Assembly (NCBI GenBank): GCA_900163555.1
Contig: FUHX01000004.1
Location: 62,001 to 126,000 of the forward strand
Direction of reading: 5' to 3'
Length of the DNA: 64,000 nt
From: Actinomycetales bacterium JB111
GTDB taxonomy: Bacteria; Actinomycetota; Actinomycetes; Actinomycetales; Actinomycetaceae
Below are positions 58,801 through 64,000 of the stretch, one piece after another. Numbering within the stretch: position 1 is the first letter of the stretch; each line of letters starts with the position of its first letter. Made by a program: the position numbers and the translations under genes. The notes beneath the pieces are model-generated. The model was not told where the DNA came from. It was given only the letters and a program-made list of their open reading frames with translations, and made no database searches.

Positions 58801-60627
58801 TCAGTCGAGCGCGAGCACCTCACGCAGCACGCGCCGCAGGTCCCCCGCGGGGTCGTCGGTCACCCGCTCCGACCGCCAGGCCACGTGCATGTCGGGGCGG
58901 ACGAGCACGACGCCGTCGTCCGCCACCCCGCTCAGTCGCGCCCAGTCGTCGAACAGGTCCGTGTACCGCCGGCCGGGCCCGATCACGTGCGCGCCGAGGT
59001 CCAGGCCGAGCTCGGGGCCGACCTCCGTCGCCGCGCGCACCCACGCCTCGCCGCCGATGGACGTCAGGAGGGTGAACCGGCCCTTGCCGCACACGTCGTG
59101 GGTGGAGACCTTCCGGCCGTCCTCCCCGAGCCAGGCGTGCGGCAGGCGGGCGCCGGGCCACGTCGTCGGGTGGTAATACAGCTCGGGGTCGCGCTCGTAG
59201 ACCGGCTCCGGCGTCCCGTCCGGGACGACGGCCGAGGACCGGTACCGCTGGCCGAGCTCCACCCCGTGGGCGTTGAACTCGTAGTCCTTGCGGCGCAGCG
59301 CCCCCCGCAGCGCCTTCCGACGCCGGGCACCCTCCTCGGTGGCCTCCTTGCGGGACTCGATGGTCGCCTCCATCTCGGCGACGGACTGACCCTCCGAGAC
59401 ACCGAGGGCCTCGAGGATCTCCCCGAACTCCTCGATCGACTTGTTCGCGCGCAGGACGATCTGCTCCCCGACCGGCGCGCGCTCGTCCTGGTATGTCGCG
59501 AGCAGCCCCTCGCCGGCCTGCCCCTTGAGGACGGCCGCGATCTTCCACGCGAGGTTGTACGAGTCGCCGACCGACGTGTTCGAGCCGAGCCCGTTCGACG
59601 GCGGGTGGCGGTGGGCGGCGTCGCCGGCGATGAAGACCCGGCCGACCGTGTTCGTCGTCGCCCATGCCTTGTTGTTCCCCCACAGCGACAGGGAGCGGAT
59701 CGTCACCGGTAGGTCGGGGACGCCCACGAGGTCGCGGACGATCTCGATCGCACCGTCCTCGGTGAGGTCTGGTGGCGGCTGGTTGATGTCGTAACCCCAG
59801 GTGATGAGCCACTCGTTCCAGGGGCGGACCATGCGCACGAGGCCCAGGCCGATGCCGCCGATCGTGGCGCCGGGTCGCAGGACCCAGTACAGGACGGACG
59901 GGCGGTGGCCGACCAGCTCGGTGAGGTCCATGTGACAGACGATGTTCATGGACCCGGCGATGTCCATCTGGCCCTTGATCGGCACGCCGAGCTGCTCCGC
60001 GATCGACGAGCGTCCGCCGTCGGCCCCGATGACGTAGCGGGCCCGCACCCGGTAGGTGTGGCCGGACCGGCGGTCGCGCACCGTGGCGGTGACGCCGGAG
60101 TCGTCCTGGACGAGTGAGAGGTACTCGGTGTCGAACCGGAAGCGGGCGCCCCGCGCCGCGGCGGCCGAGACGAGGATCGGTTCGAAGTAGGTCTGCGGGA
60201 GGTCGCAGTTGAGCGACGGGCTGGCCTGGACGTAGTCGGCCTCGCGGTCGGGGCGGGTCCCCCACGCCTGGACGCGGCCGAACTCCTCGCCGGCGATCGA
60301 CGTGCAGAAGGCTGTGTTCCCCATGAGCTCGTGCGGCGTCGCCTGCTTCTTGATCTCGTCCTCGAGGCCCATGTCCCGCATGATCTCGACGGTGCGCTGG
60401 TTGGTGATGTGCGCACGCGGGGTGTTGGCGGTCCAGCGGTACTTCGTCAGCACGAGGACGTCGACGCCCGCGTCCGCGAGGAACAGGGCCGCCGAGCTGC
60501 CGGCGGGGCCGGAGCCGATGACCAGGACGTCGGTGTGCACGTCGACGGGTGCCTCGCCGTCGATCGCCTGCCCCTGGGTGAGGTCCGGCTCCGGCTCGTT
60601 CTCCAGCGTGCGGTCGGTCAGTGCCAT
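58801..60627 (-). CDS. FAD-dependent phenol hydroxylase (TfdB/resorcinol hydroxylase-like)
   Basis: The 608-residue group A hydroxylase has FAD motif VLVIGSGPAGSSAALFLAD, YVIGADGGRSSIAEQLG and VFIAGDAAHRHPPSNGLGSN, the TfdB-family signature. The C-terminal thioredoxin-like region is present, matching its full length. Relatives hydroxylate chlorophenols, phenols or resorcinol. With a hydroxyquinol dioxygenase and maleylacetate reductase nearby, resorcinol-to-hydroxyquinol is the best guess. GAGGAGAG lies upstream of ATG 60627. It is divergent from the LysR gene. Confidence 0.9.
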   Translation of the reverse strand: MALTDRTLENEPEPDLTQGQAIDGEAPVDVHTDVLVIGSGPAGSSAALFLADAGVDVLVLTKYRWTANTPRAHITNQRTVEIMRDMGLEDEIKKQATPHELMGNTAFCTSIAGEEFGRVQAWGTRPDREADYVQASPSLNCDLPQTYFEPILVSAAAARGARFRFDTEYLSLVQDDSGVTATVRDRRSGHTYRVRARYVIGADGGRSSIAEQLGVPIKGQMDIAGSMNIVCHMDLTELVGHRPSVLYWVLRPGATIGGIGLGLVRMVRPWNEWLITWGYDINQPPPDLTEDGAIEIVRDLVGVPDLPVTIRSLSLWGNNKAWATTNTVGRVFIAGDAAHRHPPSNGLGSNTSVGDSYNLAWKIAAVLKGQAGEGLLATYQDERAPVGEQIVLRANKSIEEFGEILEALGVSEGQSVAEMEATIESRKEATEEGARRRKALRGALRRKDYEFNAHGVELGQRYRSSAVVPDGTPEPVYERDPELYYHPTTWPGARLPHAWLGEDGRKVSTHDVCGKGRFTLLTSIGGEAWVRAATEVGPELGLDLGAHVIGPGRRYTDLFDDWARLSGVADDGVVLVRPDMHVAWRSERVTDDPAGDLRRVLREVLALD

Positions 60628-60789
60628 GTGCAGCTCGCTCTCCTCGACTCTGGTTCAGCGTGTCGACGGCGCGGTTCCGCGACCCTGCGGAGGTGCATCT
60701 GACGTCGACCATGACGTGGGACCTCAGTGTGGCCGAGCCCGGACCATACGTCTAAGTCTGGATCATTGGGTCTGCTATACATGCCCCGT

Positions 60790-61788
60790 ATGGAGCTGCG
60801 CCACCTTCGCTACCTCGCCACCGTCGTCGACGAGCGATCCGTCTCCCGGGCCGCCGACCGCCTGGGCATGACGCAGCCGCCGCTGTCCTCGGCGATCCAG
60901 CAGGTCGAGAAGGAGGTCGGCACACCCCTCCTCGTCCGCCACGCGCGCGGGGTCGAGCCCACGGAGGCCGGGAGGTACCTGGCCGGCGAGATCCGGCAGA
61001 TCCTCCGACACCTCGACGACGCCGTCGCCCGGACCGCGGAGGTCGGCGAGGGGCGCGTCGGCCGGATCTCCATCGCGGCCGAGCCGATCGCGTCGTGGGG
61101 CTGGCTCCCGGCCGTCGCCCGGGCGTTCACGGCCGGCTCCCCCGACGTCGCCCTCGACGTCGCCGCCTACCCGCCCGAGGGGGTGACCGACTCCGTCCGC
61201 GCCGAGCGGGTCACCGTGGGCATGCTCTACACGATCGAGTCGGCCGTCCTCGCGAAGACGGCCGCGGCCGGGCTGCAGACGGCGGTCTCCCGCCGCGAGC
61301 CGCTGGTCCTCGCCCTGCCCGCGGACCACCGGCTCGCCTCGTCCCCGGTGGTGGACCTCCACGACCTCGCCGAGGACCGCTGGGTCATCCCGCGGCCGAC
61401 ACCCGCCGTCCCGGGGATCGCCGAGCTGCTCACCCGCGCCTGGTCCGAGGCGGGGACCGCGCCCGGCGCGGCGGGCACGACGGCGACCCCGGCGGAGGCC
61501 CTCGCCCTCGTCACCGGCGCGGGGTGCGTGGCGGCGCTGCCGGCGTCGGTCCGGTCCGTCGCCACGAGCGGCGTGCGGCTGGCGATGCCGCACCGCCCGC
61601 TCGGCGACCTCGAGGCCGTCGTCGTGTGGCGGGACGAGACACCCACCGCCGCCCTGCGCGAGTACCTCTCCTCGGCGCTGCGCGCCCCCGAGCCCGACCA
61701 GCTGGGCAGCCACCTCGCGCGCCCGGCGAGCAACGAGGCCGAGCTGGCCGCGCAGTTCGAGGACCCCCCGCCCACGTTCCGGGGCTGA
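60790..61788 (+). CDS. LysR-family regulator
   Basis: The 332-residue product opens MELRHLRYLATVVDERSVSR with the LysR HTH (AADRLGMTQPPLSSAIQQVE) and a C-terminal substrate domain. It is divergent from the phenol hydroxylase and adjacent to the dioxygenase, so it likely activates the pathway in response to a ring metabolite. ATG 60790 is the usual family start; a TATACA box lies 8 nt upstream, and ATG 60781 is an alternative three codons up. A T-N11-A motif was not pinned down in the 162-bp divergent region. Confidence 0.92.
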   Translation: MELRHLRYLATVVDERSVSRAADRLGMTQPPLSSAIQQVEKEVGTPLLVRHARGVEPTEAGRYLAGEIRQILRHLDDAVARTAEVGEGRVGRISIAAEPIASWGWLPAVARAFTAGSPDVALDVAAYPPEGVTDSVRAERVTVGMLYTIESAVLAKTAAAGLQTAVSRREPLVLALPADHRLASSPVVDLHDLAEDRWVIPRPTPAVPGIAELLTRAWSEAGTAPGAAGTTATPAEALALVTGAGCVAALPASVRSVATSGVRLAMPHRPLGDLEAVVVWRDETPTAALREYLSSALRAPEPDQLGSHLARPASNEAELAAQFEDPPPTFRG

Positions 61789-61793
61789 GGGCC

Positions 61794-61835
61794 GGCCGGC
61801 CTGCCCGCTACTCCGGCCGGCCTGCTTGCTACTCC
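61794..61835. repeat. 21-bp tandem repeat over a stop codon
   Basis: Units 61794-61814 and 61815-61835 differ at two positions, and a partial third unit continues into the gene. Both full units contain CTACTCC, the reverse complement of the GGAGTAG that ends the dioxygenase gene. Confidence 0.88.
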
Positions 61836-62797
61836 GGCCGGCTGTGCTGCGGGACCTGCGACGTCGGCGCGGCGCTGCTCGGGTCCTCGGCGTCGCCCTC
61901 CTCGGCGGGCGCGAGGATGATGTCGAACTCCGCGGAGTTCCACTGGCCCTCGATCTCGCGGCCGTCCGGCGTCGCCGTCCCCGCCGGGTGCTCGACCCAG
62001 TCCTTGACGAGCGACTCCTTCACGCCGAACACGGCGTCGGAGGCGAGCAGCTCGTCACCGCGCACGAAGATGTGCGTGACCAGACGCCGGAAGCCGGGCG
62101 CGGTCACCATGAAGTGCAGGTGGCTCGCCCGCATCGGGGAGCGCTCGGTGGCCCTCAGCAGGTCGCCGACGGGCCCGTCGTACGGGATCGGGTACGGCGT
62201 GGGCTGGACGCCCCAGAACCGGAACGAGCCGTCCTCGCCGCTGGACAGATGGGCGCGGCCCTCCGTGCGGCCGTCGTCGTACTGGACGTCGTAGAAGCCG
62301 TCGTCGTCGGCCTCCCAGACCTCAAGGCGGGCGCCCGCGATCGGGTTGCCGTCGGTGTCCTTCACGGTTCCGGTGACCCAGGCGGGAATGCCGGACGCGC
62401 CCTGGGCGATGTCCCCGCCCAGCTCCACGCGCGGGGCCTCCTCCACGAAGAACGGCCCGAACACGGTGGCCTCCGTGGCGTCGCCCCGGGCCGGCTCGTT
62501 GACGGCGACGGTGAGCATCGAGGCGCCGAGCACGTCGGACAGGAGGATGAACTCCTGGCGGCTGCCGCTCGTGATGTCGCCGGCGCGGCGCAGGAACGCG
62601 ATCGCCTCGTCCCACTCCTCCTGGGTGAGGCGCACGTCGCGGATGAACGCGTGCAGGTGGGTCACCAGGCTGCCCATGACCTGCTTGAGCCGCTCGTCGG
62701 GGGTGTTCTCGAAGCTCGCGATCACCTCGTCGAGGACCTGCGTCTCGCGGCGCTCCTGCTCGGATCCCGGCTCCGGTGCGGGGACGATCCTGCTCAT
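61829..62797 (-). CDS. Hydroxyquinol 1,2-dioxygenase (intradiol)
   Basis: The 322-residue intradiol dioxygenase has Fe(III) ligands Tyr169 (DGFYDVQY), Tyr202 (TPYPIPYDG), His226 and His228 (RASHLHF). Their spacing equals that of the Nocardioides simplex enzyme (164/197/221/223) shifted by five. [15 protein letters not shown] favours hydroxyquinol over catechol. It cleaves hydroxyquinol to maleylacetate. GGAGGT precedes ATG 62797. It lies 64 bp after maleylacetate reductase on the same strand, so they are one operon. Its C-terminus is extended by a low-complexity tail. Confidence 0.94.
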   Translation of the reverse strand: MSRIVPAPEPGSEQERRETQVLDEVIASFENTPDERLKQVMGSLVTHLHAFIRDVRLTQEEWDEAIAFLRRAGDITSGSRQEFILLSDVLGASMLTVAVNEPARGDATEATVFGPFFVEEAPRVELGGDIAQGASGIPAWVTGTVKDTDGNPIAGARLEVWEADDDGFYDVQYDDGRTEGRAHLSSGEDGSFRFWGVQPTPYPIPYDGPVGDLLRATERSPMRASHLHFMVTAPGFRRLVTHIFVRGDELLASDAVFGVKESLVKDWVEHPAGTATPDGREIEGQWNSAEFDIILAPAEEGDAEDPSSAAPTSQVPQHSRPE

Positions 62798-62860
62798 CTC
62801 ATGACCTCCATGTCATGTCGGTCCGCGCGTGGCGCGGTGGGTGTGGTCGGTTCGGGGGCG

Positions 62861-63961
62861 TCAGGCTGTCGGGGCGTCGCCGGCCTGGGCGCGCGCGAGG
62901 AGCGCGCGCAGGTCCGCCACCGTGACGGGGCGGGGGTTGGAGGCCGGCACCTTCTCCAGCGCCAGCCCGGCGGCCTCGTCGAGGTCGGCCTCGGCAAGCC
63001 CGAGGTCGCCGAGCGAGCGCGGCGCGCCGAGCGCGTCGTAGAGGGCGAGCAGCGCCCCGACGGCGTCGCTGCCGTCCCCGTAGCCCGCCGCGGCCAGGGA
63101 GGTGGCCACCCGGGAGGCGGCCGCCGGGGCGGCCGCGGCGTTGAACGCGAGGACGTGGGGCAGGACGACCGTGTGCAGGGCGGCGTGCTCGAGGTCGTAC
63201 CGGCCGCCGAGCACGTGGCAGATCTTGTGGTGCATGCCGGACCCGGCCGCGGAGAACGCGGCGGCCGCGAGGTAGGTGGCGTCCTGGAGCCGGGCGCGGG
63301 CGGCGAGGTCGGAGCCGTCCGCCACGACCGGTGCGAGCCCCTGGCCGAGGGCGCGGATCCCCTCGGTCGCGTACGCGGTGGAGACCATCGACTCGTTCGG
63401 CCCCCACAGCGAGTCGATGCAGTGGGCCATCGCGTTCAGGCCGGAGGTCACGGACAGCCCGGCGGGCAGGGTGAGCGTGAGCTCCGGGTCGTACAGGACG
63501 GAGGCCGGCAGGACGCGGGGGTCCGAGCCGTTGACCTTGGTCTGGTTCTCCGTGATCCCCCAGACGACGGTGGCCTCCGAGCCCGCGTACGTCGTCGGGA
63601 TGGCGACGATCGCCACGTCGTCGGTGAGGGCGATCGCCTTGGCGAGCCCCGTCGTCGAGCCGCCTCCCAGGGCGACGACGACGCGCACGCCCCGCTCACG
63701 GGCCACGGCCCGCGCGGCCTCGGCCGCGTCGGCCGGCACGTGCGGGCGGACATCCGTGAAGGGTTCACCGACGTCGATCCCGGCGTCGCGCAGCGCGTCG
63801 AGGGGCGCCTGTGCGAGGGGCAGCTCGCGGTCGGAGACGATGACGAGGACAGGGCCGCCGCCGACCGCCGCGACCTCGTTGGCGAGGGCCGCGTGGGAGA
63901 CCCCCGGGCCGCTGATCACGCGCTGGGGGTAGGCGACGAAGGTGCTGGTCGATTCGGTCAT
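62861..63961 (-). CDS. Maleylacetate reductase (iron-containing ADH family)
   Basis: The 366-residue enzyme has the GGGS dinucleotide loop (VVALGGGSTTGLAKAIAL), TTYAGSEATVVWGITE, and metal/His motifs MAHCIDSLWG and GMHHKICHVLGG. It reduces maleylacetate to 3-oxoadipate with NADH. Its pairing with hydroxyquinol dioxygenase makes the assignment secure. GGGAG lies upstream of ATG 63961. The window ends just upstream, so more genes of this operon may continue beyond 64000. Confidence 0.95.
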   Translation of the reverse strand: MTESTSTFVAYPQRVISGPGVSHAALANEVAAVGGGPVLVIVSDRELPLAQAPLDALRDAGIDVGEPFTDVRPHVPADAAEAARAVARERGVRVVVALGGGSTTGLAKAIALTDDVAIVAIPTTYAGSEATVVWGITENQTKVNGSDPRVLPASVLYDPELTLTLPAGLSVTSGLNAMAHCIDSLWGPNESMVSTAYATEGIRALGQGLAPVVADGSDLAARARLQDATYLAAAAFSAAGSGMHHKICHVLGGRYDLEHAALHTVVLPHVLAFNAAAAPAAASRVATSLAAAGYGDGSDAVGALLALYDALGAPRSLGDLGLAEADLDEAAGLALEKVPASNPRPVTVADLRALLARAQAGDAPTA

Positions 63962-64000
63962 GCTCCCACTCCCGTGTGGTCGGCGATCGGGGCGGACGCC

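Overview
The window is a very GC-rich (roughly 70% or more, judged by eye) chromosomal segment of an actinobacterium. Supporting signs are strong G/C bias at third codon positions, many GTG starts, a dnaK-grpE-dnaJ-hspR operon with HAIR operators, an Rv1747-like FHA/ABC exporter, an LPXTG protein beside a SipW-type signal peptidase, an Ada-AlkA fusion, and many genes whose TAnnnT -10 box lies only 6-8 nt before the start codon (leaderless transcription). A Micrococcales-type actinomycete is plausible, but the genus cannot be fixed by reading. I see no tRNA, rRNA, CRISPR array, insertion sequence or prophage.

Layout. 0-2.3 kb: tail of a surface-protein export cluster (signal peptidase, LPXTG protein) and a membrane protein. 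2.5-7.4 kb: FHA-FHA-ABC exporter, amidase and a small antitoxin-like protein. 7.6-14.9 kb: S9 peptidase, membrane protein, pentapeptide-repeat protein, DrrAB-like exporter, DinB-like protein and a lipoprotein. 15.1-19.5 kb: heat-shock operon under two HspR sites. 19.5-25.2 kb: mostly metabolic genes (Cys/Met-type PLP enzyme, ketopantoate reductase-like, NAD-epimerases, a TetR regulator with a clear operator). 25.2-35 kb: second drug-type ABC exporter, GH3 lipoprotein, two MFS carriers, aroD and an MscS-like channel. 35-41.5 kb: alkylation repair (Ada-AlkA, Ogt), SRPBCC protein, BacNav-type sodium channel, FMN reductase, NagB and Dps. 41.6-48.4 kb: degenerate phosphoribosyltransferase-like protein, MFS symporter, two-component system with an adhesin-like output gene, and an Abhydrolase_9 protein. 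48.4-64 kb: an aromatic or heterocyclic catabolic region.

The catabolic region has two blocks. The first (48.5-56.9 kb) holds two paralogous IclR regulators, two substrate-binding lipoproteins without any adjacent ABC permease or ATPase, an SDR, an aldehyde dehydrogenase, a PhzS/salicylate-hydroxylase-like flavoprotein and an isochorismatase-family amidohydrolase. The second (57.5-64 kb) has an MFS carrier, a TfdB-like phenol hydroxylase, a LysR regulator, a hydroxyquinol 1,2-dioxygenase and a maleylacetate reductase. These enzymes would take a resorcinol-type phenol through hydroxyquinol and maleylacetate to 3-oxoadipate.

Beyond the genes, the window holds several kinds of small repeat. A palindromic family has one copy in frame inside an MFS gene (34346-34410) and another between genes (58724-58790). 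A ~75-bp imperfect palindrome occurs twice (9714, 33572). Four 10-mers are spaced at exactly 20 bp in front of ada-alkA (37251-37320). Short tandem repeats overlap the 3' ends of five genes, four of them including or directly abutting the stop codon. These repeats, rather than a new gene system, are the least explained structure I see.
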